Source: G965230065 sp965230065
GTDB taxonomy: Bacteria > Bacteroidota > Bacteroidia > Cytophagales > Cyclobacteriaceae
Reading direction: 5' to 3'
NCBI GenBank assembly: GCA_965230065.1
Contig: OZ245942.1
Span: 3,472,001-3,536,000, forward strand
DNA: 64,000 bases
Shown: piece after piece, positions 9,114 through 18,165 of the stretch
Layout of the letters: every line of letters begins with the position of its first letter
How positions within the stretch are numbered: the stretch's first letter is position 1
Made by a program: the position numbers and the translations under genes
Notes under the pieces: generated by a model
Database searches by the model: none
What the model was told of the DNA's origin: nothing
Seen by the model: only the letters and a program-made list of their open reading frames with translations

Positions 9114-10012
9114 TTAGGTTGATTTGTTTCTGTAATATAAATTATCCTTGTGGGTAATCAGGTTGATGGCTCCTTTTACAATCTTAATATGTAAATGCTC
9201 ATATTTCCCTATCACCTCTCCATCCAGTTGCAAAAGCCTGGGTTTGTCAAAGCTTATTTCTGCCTGTTCGGTACTGATAACAATGCCATTCTGGGCATCA
9301 TGGAATTTTTCATCAAACCGGGATAATCCGGCCTTCAACAAGGAATTGGCATCCATTTTTTTAATGAGTACAATCTCGAATTTCCCGTCCATGGGGTTTC
9401 CCGTAATATTTAAGGGAACCCCCGTGCCATACTTTCTGGCGTTGCAGGTGAGATGCCCAGCATTACCCCACTATCTTCTATTAATTGGCCATTGGCTTTA
9501 ACCTTTACCTGGAAAGGAGCAATGTTTTTCAGTTCTTCAATAAAATACTTCGCATAAGTTACCATTCCCCTTTCAGCATCTTTTTCGTATGCCTCTACAA
9601 TGCGCGCGTTCACACCCACATCACCGATATGTATGGAGTAATGTTTGTCATTTACCAATATCATATCCAGGGGGCCGGTAATTTCAGACATGATAATGTC
9701 TTTCAAAGCTTCAACAGGCCTGGGGTTTACAAAAAGCTCTGTTGCCATGCCATTGGCCGAACCCAGGGGAACAATGCCCATAGGAATAGAAGATTGCAAC
9801 AAAGCAATTGCTGTAAACAGCGTGGTACCGTCGCCGCCTACCGAAGCTACCTTGTTGGGCTTAAACTTCTGTAAAATTTCTTTCAGGTGCTTTTGATCAT
9901 CTTTGCCGGTTGTTCTAAAAATATGATATTGAATTCCATATTTGTCACATATTTTCTCGGCACTTTTTAGAAAAGGCTCTTTGTCTACCCCTCCAGAAAT
10001 GGGGTTTACCAC
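9114..10012 (-). pseudogene. Diacylglycerol/sphingosine-kinase-like gene broken by a frameshift
   Basis: The 5' part (10012-9410) gives VNPISGGVDK, the nucleotide-binding VGGDGTTLF and PLGSANGMATEL, all hallmarks of the lipid-kinase DAGKc domain, then runs into a false end (ISPATPESMARGFP). Another frame on the same strand continues the family sequence: CNARKYGTGVPLNITGNPMDGKFEIVLIKK and on to 9114. Adding one base near 9440-9450 would join them as ISTCNARKYG. So either a single-base deletion has inactivated the gene or the sequence has an error there. The start is also uncertain: the frame is open upstream (KKLLFVVNPISGG) but has no ATG; GTG at 10012 is the nearest listed start, and translation may begin slightly upstream within the 34-base gap after the metal-binding lipoprotein gene. 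It would phosphorylate a lipid or diacylglycerol if intact. Confidence 0.8.
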
Positions 10013-10046
10013 AAATAATAATTTCTTGCTTTCCCCCTCTGTGTTT

Positions 10047-10997
10047 TTAATCTGACAAAGTATAGGCTGTCTTAATACTTTCTACCCCATATACTTCTTT
10101 CAATGCCTCCAGGTTAGATTGCATGACGGTCATAAAATCCCCTGCCTCTGGCTGGTTTCCAGCTGGGAAAATGACCACACTGCCAATGTTCATTGCTTTG
10201 AGTTTTTCTACAGAACTTTCCAGGGGCACACCTTCCCACACCATATATTTTATGCCGTAGTCTTCTGCCAAATGTTCCAGTTCGTGTAGCATATCATGGT
10301 CCAGCTCCTGGCCGGGTTCCCAGTGCAGGCTTTCCCCTTTTACATTGTATGCTTCCTGAAAATACTGGTATACCGGGTGGGAAAAAGCTACATGTAGTTC
10401 GGTATTGGAAGTGCTTACCTGCTGAAAGTCTTCATGCAAAGCCATCAGCTCCTCAGAGAGTGATTGGTAATTAGCTTCAAAACTTTCTTTTTGTTCCGGC
10501 CATTTTTGCACCAGTGCTTCTGTGATAGCTTTGGCCTGCTCCGCTGCCAGTGAAAGGTCCAGCCAGGTGGTAAAAGCCGTACCCTTATGCTCATGTTCTC
10601 CTTCATCCCCATGGCTGTGGGTGAAAACCTCTCCGCTTTCCAGCAGGTGTTCTTCAAATGACTGGGAAGTATTTACCGAAATAGAGTTGGGCAAAGAAAC
10701 ATTCATCAGCCATTGCTCATAAGTAGCACCATTGAGAAAAACCAGGTCTGCCTGCTGCATGGCAGCAATGGTATCGGCCATCGGCTTCCAGTAAGCCGGG
10801 TCACCTGCCGAAGCTGTTGGGAAATGAATATCTATCTTTTCCCCGCCTATGCGTTGTGCAAAAAAGTAGAGTGGATAGTTGGAAACATATACCACGCCCT
10901 TCTTGCTTTCTTCAGCGGAAGAAGCCTGCTCAGCGGGTGCATTACAGGCGCTTAATCCTAATACAATAGAAATAATAATGAAAAAAGATGTTCTCAT
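10047..10997 (-). CDS. ZnuA/AdcA-like metal-binding ABC lipoprotein
   Basis: A 316-residue solute-binding protein of the cluster A-I (Zn/Mn) type. The N-terminus has a lipobox (LGLSAC), so it is anchored in the envelope. The family's flexible metal-rich loop is seen as HSHGDEGEHEH near residues 127-137, and further candidate ligands are His in the VAFSHPVYQYF segment and acidic residues near the C-terminus. The usual ZnuB/ZnuC partners (ABC-3 permease) are absent; instead the gene begins 3 bases after an FtsX-type permease gene with its own ATPase upstream. That pairing resembles MacB-type zinc loci known in other bacteria, such as the Zur-regulated PA4063-PA4066 set of Pseudomonas aeruginosa (recalled knowledge). 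Zinc or manganese is therefore the expected ligand. Confidence 0.88.
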   Translation of the reverse strand: MRTSFFIIISIVLGLSACNAPAEQASSAEESKKGVVYVSNYPLYFFAQRIGGEKIDIHFPTASAGDPAYWKPMADTIAAMQQADLVFLNGATYEQWLMNVSLPNSISVNTSQSFEEHLLESGEVFTHSHGDEGEHEHKGTAFTTWLDLSLAAEQAKAITEALVQKWPEQKESFEANYQSLSEELMALHEDFQQVSTSNTELHVAFSHPVYQYFQEAYNVKGESLHWEPGQELDHDMLHELEHLAEDYGIKYMVWEGVPLESSVEKLKAMNIGSVVIFPAGNQPEAGDFMTVMQSNLEALKEVYGVESIKTAYTLSD

Positions 10998-11000
10998 AAT

Positions 11001-12179
11001 TTAAATAATAAATTGTTCAATAAAACGAAGTCCAAAATTGCTTAATAAAAAAGTATAAGTGCCGGCCAGCAATATGCTGAAGCCTGCGATGATGCCGATT
11101 TCCAAGCCCAACATCTGTCGAATACGGCTTTCGGCTCCTCCTATCCTCCGCATGGTGCTGATCTCTCCTGCCCGTAGGCGGATGGATAAGGCAAATACCA
11201 GGGCTACTATAACCAGCGTAGCCAGTCCGATACTGATAGCCGCCAGCATCAGCAAGTCACGCACACTGAACAAAGTGCCCATTAAATCTGCTATCACCTC
11301 TTCCGGCACAACCATTTGAAGGTTTTCCGCACTGTTTTCGTACCGCCCCCGCAGCATGAGCGAAGCCCGCTTGTCTTCAGGGATGGCGATGATGGCATCT
11401 ACAGGATATTGCGCCGGGTCGCCATGAAAGTGAAAAGAGTCGCGGTTTTCCGGGGTGATTTCTGTATAGGCAAGCACGGCCGCACTGGCTACCGCCCGCG
11501 TACTATCTTTAGACAGCAACAGGCTATCCGCGGTATTGGAAGTAATATCCTGATGGCCATGCGCCAGCCCGGAGATTACCCAGGAGGTTTTAATGTCCAC
11601 AAATACTGCCTGATCATCGGGCGTGCCTGTGGGCGCCAGCACGCCAACCACCGGCATTTTCAGGGGAAAGCTACCGGCTATGTCAAAAGCCCCGGCCGGG
11701 GAAGAAATGACAGACTCACCAACTCCCGCTTGTAAAAGCTTAGCCGCTTCAGCGCCCAGCACACATTCGCCCAGCATCGCCATTTTTCTCCCTTCTTGTA
11801 TGGTAAGTTGGCGAAAATCAAAATACTCGGCAATAGTGCCCACAATGGGTTGTGACCTAACTTTATAACGCAGGTGCATGGGGATGGCTACCGCCAAACC
11901 TTCAGCAGATAACTGATCTACTTCCTGATAAGCAATGGGTTCAACTTTCGGTTCTTTCAAATAAAGAGCAGAAAGGCTCAGCTCGGTCTGGCTTCCTTTG
12001 GCTCCTACCAGCAAAGGGGTAGCCTCTGCCCGGGCAGTCATTTGCTGTGCTCCCTGCTTTGCCAAATAGTTGAGCCCTAAGGGAATGAAAAGCACCAGGC
12101 TCACTGATACCACCAAAATAAGCGTCTTGACCCAGTGGTAGCGCAGGTACTGCCCGGCGATGTATAAAGTATTATTCAT
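11001..12179 (-). CDS. FtsX-like ABC permease (MacB type)
   Basis: A 392-residue permease with an N-terminal TM helix (about 17-40), a large extracytoplasmic MacB-type periplasmic core domain and three C-terminal TM helices (starting near LLMLAAISIGLATLVIVALVF), the standard FtsX layout. The conserved cytoplasmic loop RLRAGEISTMRRIGGAESRIRQML, which contacts the ATPase, is intact. FtsX-type permeases usually do not form a solute channel but couple ATP hydrolysis to work in the periplasm. Here the neighbours are a dedicated ATPase (85 bases upstream) and a ZnuA-like metal-binding lipoprotein (3 bases downstream), so a role in metal acquisition or mobilising envelope metal is likely (inference). 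Confidence 0.87.
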   Translation of the reverse strand: MNNTLYIAGQYLRYHWVKTLILVVSVSLVLFIPLGLNYLAKQGAQQMTARAEATPLLVGAKGSQTELSLSALYLKEPKVEPIAYQEVDQLSAEGLAVAIPMHLRYKVRSQPIVGTIAEYFDFRQLTIQEGRKMAMLGECVLGAEAAKLLQAGVGESVISSPAGAFDIAGSFPLKMPVVGVLAPTGTPDDQAVFVDIKTSWVISGLAHGHQDITSNTADSLLLSKDSTRAVASAAVLAYTEITPENRDSFHFHGDPAQYPVDAIIAIPEDKRASLMLRGRYENSAENLQMVVPEEVIADLMGTLFSVRDLLMLAAISIGLATLVIVALVFALSIRLRAGEISTMRRIGGAESRIRQMLGLEIGIIAGFSILLAGTYTFLLSNFGLRFIEQFII

Positions 12180-12230
12180 CTGTTTATAATTTTGATTTCA
12201 TTTGACAGATGGAACCTCACTAAACAATCT

Positions 12231-12242
12231 TCACATATGTGA
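12231..12242. promoter_or_regulatory. Perfect 12-bp palindrome in the ATPase-permease gap
   Basis: TCACATATGTGA is a perfect palindrome in the only sizeable gap (85 bases) inside the otherwise tight metal/DUF3604 operon. It may be an operator for an internal promoter of the permease, metal-binding protein and lipid kinase genes. It does not match a Fur or Zur consensus that I know. Confidence 0.3.
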
Positions 12243-12264
12243 GAATTTATGCTCCTGTTCGGTT

Positions 12265-12921
12265 TCATAAGCGATATTCTCTGATGTCAATACTCCGGCT
12301 AAAACGATGCAAAATCTCTTGGTCGTGGGTTACCACAATGAGTGTTTTGTTATTGGTTTTACAATACTGAAAAAGGATATCCAGTATGTTATCCCGGTTC
12401 ACCGGATCCAGGTTGGCTGTGGGTTCGTCACAGAGCAAAAGCTGTGGATTTGTAACCAAAGCCCTGCATACCGCTACCCGCTGTCGCTCGCCCTGTGAAA
12501 GTTTTTTGGGTAGTTTACGTAGCTTATCTTTCAACCCCACCTGCATGCATAATTCCTCTGCCCTTGCTTTCACTTTGGCATTCAAGGCTAGCACCGGATT
12601 GATGCGATAGGGCAGCAGAATGTTATCCAGCACATTGAGATATTCCAACAGTTCAAACTCCTGGAAGATCAGCCCCATCTTTACAATCCTGAAATCCTGC
12701 CGGTCTCTTTCCCCAAATTGTGTAAGATCGATGTCATCTACCACAATACTGCCTTGCTGGGGTGTGCGTATGCCTGCCAGCAGATTAATGAGCGTCGTTT
12801 TTCCGCATCCGCTGGGACCAACAATCGCTATCTGTTCCCCTTCCTCTACAGACAATTCAGGAACAGCTATACCGAAAGGGTCATTCGGATAAGAGAACCT
12901 GACCGATTCGCAACGAATCAT
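12265..12921 (-). CDS. ABC transporter ATPase (MacB/LolD type)
   Basis: A 218-residue ATP-binding subunit with Walker A GPSGCGKTT, Q-loop region GLIFQEFELLEYL, signature LSQGERQRVAVCRAL, Walker B LLLCDEPTANLD and H-loop VVTHD, all intact. The start is set at ATG 12921 because its ATGA overlaps the stop of the upstream HupE-like gene, a classic translational-coupling arrangement, and because the protein then begins with the family-typical MIRCESVRFSYP. A longer in-frame start at 12984 would lie inside the upstream gene and adds unconserved residues. It powers the FtsX-type permease encoded next. Confidence 0.92.
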   Translation of the reverse strand: MIRCESVRFSYPNDPFGIAVPELSVEEGEQIAIVGPSGCGKTTLINLLAGIRTPQQGSIVVDDIDLTQFGERDRQDFRIVKMGLIFQEFELLEYLNVLDNILLPYRINPVLALNAKVKARAEELCMQVGLKDKLRKLPKKLSQGERQRVAVCRALVTNPQLLLCDEPTANLDPVNRDNILDILFQYCKTNNKTLIVVTHDQEILHRFSRSIDIREYRL

Positions 12922-15134
12922 CTTGCGGATGCTGCCAGAATGCTCCGGTCTTCTGACTTTAGTATGATGCCGGATATTTTCCATTGTTCTTTTTCACGCT
13001 TGATATTGATACTTCCTGTATAACGGTTTTGCCGAAAGTGGATATGTTGTAAATGCTTCACCCTTGCGGTTACTATCCATTCGGCAGGATAAATATACCC
13101 TACTTCTGCAAAGTTTCCTTCAGGTTGATTGCCGATGTTGATCACTTCTACCTCTTCTACCTTCACCTCAGCGCCCTCACGCAGGCCTACGTTGAGCCGT
13201 CGTCGGCTGTCCAGGTAGAGATCATCTATCAGTTCACCACTTACGCTTTGCGATAGCTGGGTAAACAGTTCATTTTCATCTTTCAGGTTAAAAGCAGTGT
13301 AGGTATGCGATAATAACTGATGCATAATTTTGGAGGCTTCTTCTTTGCCCGGTGCGTGTGGGCTGTACCAGGGGTTTTCCGCTTTCAGTCCATAAGGCAA
13401 CAGCAAGAGTGCCACGCTCATCAGGGTGAGACTTAAAACTGGATACCTCCTTCGCACCTGCATCTTTTTGTGGATGCTTCGGTAGCGGGGCCAGACCATC
13501 CAGGCGGCTATCAATAGTAATAATGAGAGAAAAGGAATTTGGATGAACCCCATCGCCAGATTGCTGGTCAACTGCGGAAAGTAGGTTGTAGCGTAATAAT
13601 CAAACCAGATGAATAGGCCAGCGATAGCCAGAAGGCCACAAAAGCCATAATGTACTACCGACTTGCCTGGCCTTTCAATATTATATTGTCCAGCTAAATA
13701 CACAACTAACGCCAACAAGAGGCTAAGCATTAGCAAATAGCTTACTGCCTGTGCTCCAGAAAAAGAGAGGTTTTCAGTAGCAAAATGAGCCAGATGAAAG
13801 CCTGCTGCCAGGTTGGCTACTCCTAAAACACCCAGGTTCAGCCAGGCTGGTGGCCTGCTTCTGAAAGTATAATGGATCAGCATAAAACATAGGGATGCCA
13901 ACAAAATTTGAAGGCTGTATGGAAAAGTATATGCCTGAAAAACCAGCAGCATGCCCATTGCCAATGGTAAAAGCAACACTGTACCTAACAACCATGCCCT
14001 TTTCATATTCAGATAAGCAAGCCAAACGCCCAGTACCAGGGTATAAAGCAATAAAACCACAGGAATGTCTGGCAGCAGCGAAGGAAATATCCAAAACTGG
14101 CTGCTTTCATACAATAAGCCGGTAACAGCAATAACGCCCACCCCATAGCCCACCCACTGTATTAGTGAGTATCTGCTATATTTTTCAGTCAATATTTTGA
14201 GCAAATACACAAATTCCCTCACAAGTAATACCGCCAATACGGCTCCCAGTGCCGTGCCAATACTTAACAACCCCTGAAAGCCATTGGCTTCCTGTTGGGA
14301 AAGCCCTTCGGGCAGCATATCCGTAGGAGCAGCAGCACCAAAGCTGATACCCAGCAAAAAAGCCAGCAACAGGCTTTTTCCGTTGGAAAGTGTAAGTGCA
14401 TTTTTCCTATTAACCAAAGGCACAGCCAGCAGTAAGACAACAATTAAGCTGGCGATAATGGGCAGGTATTCGGGCACCATCACTACCGGCTGGGAGATAA
14501 CTGTTGCAGTAGAAGAAGGCATTACCGTCCACTGGCGGGTAAGCCACATTCCCAACGCATGTGCTAACACAAAAAGTAAGCTACTCCACACCCATTGGCG
14601 GTTATGATAATACAAAACCAGCACTACCAATAAGATGTACAAAGGCCATTCCGACAACAGCAAGCGCATACCTTTTAAGGAAGCGTCCTGTAACAAATTG
14701 CTCCAGGAGGGAGGCTGGGGGATGACATAAAAAGCATTGACCGGGCTAAGGGTACTTTCGTACTTCCTGCCTTCCAGGGTACGGATGCTGAGGAAAATAT
14801 CCACCTGACTGCCCAGCAGCCCTTCAATACCCACCTTCTGTCCGGCCAGCGCTTGCGGGTCACAAGCTACCCGCATGCTTATCTGCTTGGTATATGCATC
14901 CCCATCTACTATCGGTTCTACAAGAAGCTGGCAGGCTTCCGGTAATAGCGGACGGGCTTTCAGCACTTTACCATTCACAACCGGTAGCACAAAGGTAACT
15001 TCAAAAATGCCCGGCTCCGTTTCGGTCATTTGCAGGCGGGCAGGGTATATGATATCTCCCTTTGCTGGAACCGATGCGAACAGGCAGCCAAGCAGAAGGA
15101 AAAACAGCAAAGATTTATTGAAACTACTGCGCAT
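12918..15134 (-). CDS. HupE/UreJ-like multi-spanning membrane protein with extracytoplasmic domains
   Basis: A 738-residue protein with a cleavable signal peptide (MRSSFNKSLLFFLLLGCLF), an extracytoplasmic beta-rich domain to about residue 155, about 14 hydrophobic helices in the middle, and a soluble C-terminal domain of about 150 residues (from NPWYSPHAPGKEEASKIM). The first TM block, with LLLAFLLGISFGAAAP and GTALGAVLAVLLVREFVYLLK, resembles the HupE/UreJ family, members of which are nickel or cobalt permeases. The C-terminal domain, with a possible NTF2-like pattern, is not assigned. ATG 15134 gives an 11-base overlap with the ppiC gene upstream, and its TGA overlaps the ATPase ATG. The coupling implies joint function with the isomerase and ABC system. 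A metal permease role is plausible but unproven. Confidence 0.75.
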   Translation of the reverse strand: MRSSFNKSLLFFLLLGCLFASVPAKGDIIYPARLQMTETEPGIFEVTFVLPVVNGKVLKARPLLPEACQLLVEPIVDGDAYTKQISMRVACDPQALAGQKVGIEGLLGSQVDIFLSIRTLEGRKYESTLSPVNAFYVIPQPPSWSNLLQDASLKGMRLLLSEWPLYILLVVLVLYYHNRQWVWSSLLFVLAHALGMWLTRQWTVMPSSTATVISQPVVMVPEYLPIIASLIVVLLLAVPLVNRKNALTLSNGKSLLLAFLLGISFGAAAPTDMLPEGLSQQEANGFQGLLSIGTALGAVLAVLLVREFVYLLKILTEKYSRYSLIQWVGYGVGVIAVTGLLYESSQFWIFPSLLPDIPVVLLLYTLVLGVWLAYLNMKRAWLLGTVLLLPLAMGMLLVFQAYTFPYSLQILLASLCFMLIHYTFRSRPPAWLNLGVLGVANLAAGFHLAHFATENLSFSGAQAVSYLLMLSLLLALVVYLAGQYNIERPGKSVVHYGFCGLLAIAGLFIWFDYYATTYFPQLTSNLAMGFIQIPFLSLLLLIAAWMVWPRYRSIHKKMQVRRRYPVLSLTLMSVALLLLPYGLKAENPWYSPHAPGKEEASKIMHQLLSHTYTAFNLKDENELFTQLSQSVSGELIDDLYLDSRRRLNVGLREGAEVKVEEVEVINIGNQPEGNFAEVGYIYPAEWIVTARVKHLQHIHFRQNRYTGSINIKREKEQWKISGIILKSEDRSILAASAR

Positions 15135-15999
15135 CCATAAACTTTTTGACTTCCCCTTCATACACAATATTGTATTGCTGCATCAGTTCGGTAAAAAACT
15201 GCTCTTTTGCAGCTTCTTTTTCTTCATACTCCATCTCCCGTATGATTTCAGCTTTTACCGCTTCCAGTGGCCTGGCCTGGCCTTCCTGCTTATCTGTGAT
15301 GTACACGGCATGCCAGCCATAGGAAGAAGCCACCGGGCCACTCCAGGTGCCTTCAGGTAATGCTACAAGTTGTTTAGCGAAACCTTCTCCAAAATGCTTG
15401 TCAATCTGGCTTTCCAATTGCTGCTCATATTTACTTTCCAGCATGATAATATCTCCGCTGCCACTCACTGTAGTGGGATCATCCTCCCGGCGATTTAATT
15501 CCCGTATCGCTTTTTTAACATCAGCCTCTGCACTTTCGCCCCGTTTTTCTTTGCTAAAGTATAGCTGCACAAAAGAGATTCGGGCTTCCTGCTGGTACTG
15601 ATCCTGTCGCAGCGCATAGTATGCTTGTATATCTTCTTCGGTAATGGCCTGCTGCTCTGCCTGGCTTTCGGCCAGCATGGTCATCTGCATGATCAGCGAG
15701 CGTTTCACCATGGCGTTGTTCTTGTCCAGCTCCTGCTTGATTGCTTCCTGATAAAGCACCTCGTCCCGCACATAACTGTTGAGTATTTGGTTCAGCTCCT
15801 GCCGGGAAGGCGGACGTTGCCAGGTTTTCTGCCAGGTGGCCAGTACATGGGCAAAGTCATCTTCCCCAATAACCAGCCGCCGCTCCGTTGAGGAATTCAT
15901 CTTTGGCCCTAAAACAATCAACAGCACCACGGCCAGCAGCGTACCAAAGCCGAGGATGCGGATGATAGGTTTTTTCAGTAAAGAAGAAAATGACTGCAT
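15124..15999 (-). CDS. Membrane-anchored PpiC-type peptidyl-prolyl cis-trans isomerase
   Basis: A 291-residue parvulin-type foldase. One N-terminal TM helix (about 15-31, FGTLLAVVLLIVLG) anchors it to the membrane, a SurA/PrsA-like helical region follows, then the rotamase domain at about 137-240 with the parvulin signature GTWSGPVASSYGWHAVYI. Its stop overlaps the HupE-like gene by 11 bases and it begins 12 bases after the last DUF3604 gene. This suggests it assists folding of one or more products of the locus, most likely the exported DUF3604 proteins or the HupE-like protein (inference). A decayed copy of its first codons lies at 20102-20176. Confidence 0.9.
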   Translation of the reverse strand: MQSFSSLLKKPIIRILGFGTLLAVVLLIVLGPKMNSSTERRLVIGEDDFAHVLATWQKTWQRPPSRQELNQILNSYVRDEVLYQEAIKQELDKNNAMVKRSLIMQMTMLAESQAEQQAITEEDIQAYYALRQDQYQQEARISFVQLYFSKEKRGESAEADVKKAIRELNRREDDPTTVSGSGDIIMLESKYEQQLESQIDKHFGEGFAKQLVALPEGTWSGPVASSYGWHAVYITDKQEGQARPLEAVKAEIIREMEYEEKEAAKEQFFTELMQQYNIVYEGEVKKFMDAQ

Positions 16000-16011
16000 A
16001 TCTTTTTTAGG

Positions 16012-17919
16012 TTATTCGGGATTATACCAAATAGGTGAAGACCAGGCACGCTCCTGATGGGTCATCGGCACCTCCTCCGAGATACCGGTCAGTCCGTATT
16101 TTACTTTATCATACAAACGCCAGGTAGGTGAAGGTATCTCTAAAACCCGGGCGTAATAAAATGCCTGTTCAGATGGTTCAAAATCAGGGTCCTGCCAGAT
16201 GGCTCTTAGCTCAGCAGCCCCAATATCATTCGTGAAAGTAGCATCTTCTTCGTTAACGGTACTACCTACTGCTGGTAACGTACCATTGGCACTTAACTTA
16301 CGATCATCAGACCAGGCAACATTGTAAATTTTCTCCTGAGCCTCCCCGTCTTCTATCCAACCTTTGATAATCTGAATACGATCCAGGTTTGCCCATTCCG
16401 GATCTTTCATGGCGTGAATCATAAAAGTAGGTGGGTTCTGATTAGCAGCTAGGTCACCTCCCATGGGCACCCCTTTCTGATAACCTTTCGTTACGTAATC
16501 GCTGCTATTTAAGTCATCTTCAGTAAAGTCAAAGCCGGCAAACATACGCAGTTTGATTCGAGTACCGCTGGTGCCATAGGTTTCTTTTCGTCTCAGGGCA
16601 TCCCAAAGTGCTTCCCGGGTGTTGGCTTCGGCCCATACTGCTGAGTACCCCCCCGATAAATAGTGCCATCCGTAGCGGGTTTCACCATTAAGTTTTTTTG
16701 TAACTTCTTCAACCCGTTTGGGAGAAGGCTCAGAGGTAGTATGTTTGCCCCACCAGTTGTTTTCATCTACGCTCGGGATACCTACGTGTGTATCGGTAGC
16801 TCCTACTAGGCCAATTTTGAAAGGGTTGGTTCCCAGTTCTTTTTCATGTAACATCCCATCTAATAACCCTTTACGAACATACTGGTACTGTCGCTGCTCA
16901 TGGGTTTGTAAAATATCTAATGTAAGGTTACCATTGTCCCACCCAGCAATACCGTAGTCCGCAAACTCATCTTCTGGGGATAGCGTAGGGTGAGTTTCTC
17001 CTACACCTTTTATCTGCATGATCTCATACAAGGGTTCCCACTTGGCACGCTCTTCTGCGTAGGCTGCATCGATAGGGTTGTTGGCAAAAGTAGTAGGCGA
17101 AAACATGAGGCCACCGGATATATTTCCGTTATGTGGAATTGCCAGCACCTTGCCGCCGGTTTTTTGCTCGTAGTTCGTCAAAAATTCCCACAATCTCTCA
17201 GGGTCTTCACTTTGCAAGGCAGAAAATGGAAGAATCTGATCAACTTTATCTTTGTCGTCCCGAAAGAGCACCACCCGATGTAAGTTGTTACCAGTAGGTA
17301 CGGAAGTCCATTCGTAGCCGATCAGTGTCGTAAATTCGCCGGGTTTATTGTACTTCTCAGCAGTGGCAGTATAGCCTTGCCAGCTGGAGCGAAGGATTGG
17401 AATAGCTGTTTCCGGGTTGGTGATAGGCTCGGGCAATTCATTATTGGCCAAAGCTGCCGGAATCTCAACTTGCAATTGACGCGCTTCTTCTTCTCCCCCT
17501 TGCAATAGATCGTACCAGCGCTTAGCGATAGGATCTTGCATTAGTACTTCATTACCTTTCGCAATTTCAGAGAAGACTCCGAAGCCTTCGGCGTGATCGG
17601 TAATAGCTAAAAAGTCATAGGGACGTTGCAGTTGTACCGGCTGACCAGTATTGGATTCTATCTGCTCGCCAATAGCCAACCGATAGGCATCTTCTGGATT
17701 TAAGCGAGTACCTGCCCCAAAGGCATCAGCCGAGATGGCGGTATGAAAGTGTGTGTCACCCCAATAAACTTCCCGATTGGGATTAGTCGGAACCTCATCC
17801 GTAGCTTTCTCAGATACAGCACCTGCTGATGACTCCTCGGCCGTTTGTTCTACACTTGTGCAATGGGAAAGTGAACCTAGGAGAAAGGCTGTGCCCACAA
17901 ATTGAAAAAGTTTTTTCAT
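16012..17919 (-). CDS. DUF3604 lipoprotein, copy 1 (operon-linked)
   Basis: A 635-residue DUF3604 protein with a lipobox at LSHC (Cys20), so probably an envelope lipoprotein. The metal-site motifs expected of a PHP-like fold are present: GDTHFHT with His57 and His59, DFLAITDHAEG with Asp108 and His109, IPHNGN in the middle, and GATDTHVG further on. Other conserved blocks are GYEWTSVPTGNNLHR and WAEANTREALWDALRRKETYGTSGTRI. Family function is unknown; PHP relatives are metal-dependent phosphoesterases. It lies 12 bases upstream of ppiC and is the copy most clearly co-transcribed with ppiC, the HupE-like gene and the ABC genes. The other three copies lie upstream, separated by 125-250 bases each. 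Confidence 0.9.
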   Translation of the reverse strand: MKKLFQFVGTAFLLGSLSHCTSVEQTAEESSAGAVSEKATDEVPTNPNREVYWGDTHFHTAISADAFGAGTRLNPEDAYRLAIGEQIESNTGQPVQLQRPYDFLAITDHAEGFGVFSEIAKGNEVLMQDPIAKRWYDLLQGGEEEARQLQVEIPAALANNELPEPITNPETAIPILRSSWQGYTATAEKYNKPGEFTTLIGYEWTSVPTGNNLHRVVLFRDDKDKVDQILPFSALQSEDPERLWEFLTNYEQKTGGKVLAIPHNGNISGGLMFSPTTFANNPIDAAYAEERAKWEPLYEIMQIKGVGETHPTLSPEDEFADYGIAGWDNGNLTLDILQTHEQRQYQYVRKGLLDGMLHEKELGTNPFKIGLVGATDTHVGIPSVDENNWWGKHTTSEPSPKRVEEVTKKLNGETRYGWHYLSGGYSAVWAEANTREALWDALRRKETYGTSGTRIKLRMFAGFDFTEDDLNSSDYVTKGYQKGVPMGGDLAANQNPPTFMIHAMKDPEWANLDRIQIIKGWIEDGEAQEKIYNVAWSDDRKLSANGTLPAVGSTVNEEDATFTNDIGAAELRAIWQDPDFEPSEQAFYYARVLEIPSPTWRLYDKVKYGLTGISEEVPMTHQERAWSSPIWYNPE

Positions 17920-18022
17920 CGATTAATAGTTATTCGTATTAATGTAAGTGAAAGCGACACTCAGCCGAATCATTTCGGATATAGCGTTATTATCACTCAA
18001 TAAACTCTTCAGTAGTTGATGC

Positions 18023-18043
18023 TTCTGCCCAGATAGGGCAGAA
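18023..18043. terminator. Perfect hairpin between DUF3604 copies 2 and 1
   Basis: TTCTGCCC-AGATA-GGGCAGAA forms an 8-bp stem with a 5-base loop in the 246-base gap between two DUF3604 genes. There is no run of T on the minus strand after it, so it could be an attenuator or RNA-stability hairpin rather than a full terminator. Confidence 0.45.
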
Positions 18044-18165
18044 ACTTATAAGGAGCTTGCTCAAGCGACAGTTAATTAAATATTCCATAGCGATCAATAA
18101 ATATATTAGTCATGCCTTAATCCATCAAGAGAAAAATAGCCAAAGGTCCTTTATCACCGTATTCA

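Noticed and set aside
13053..13256. Several 60-110 codon frames on the plus strand across the metal operon
   Set aside because: They lie opposite well-supported genes and show no independent domains or start signals.
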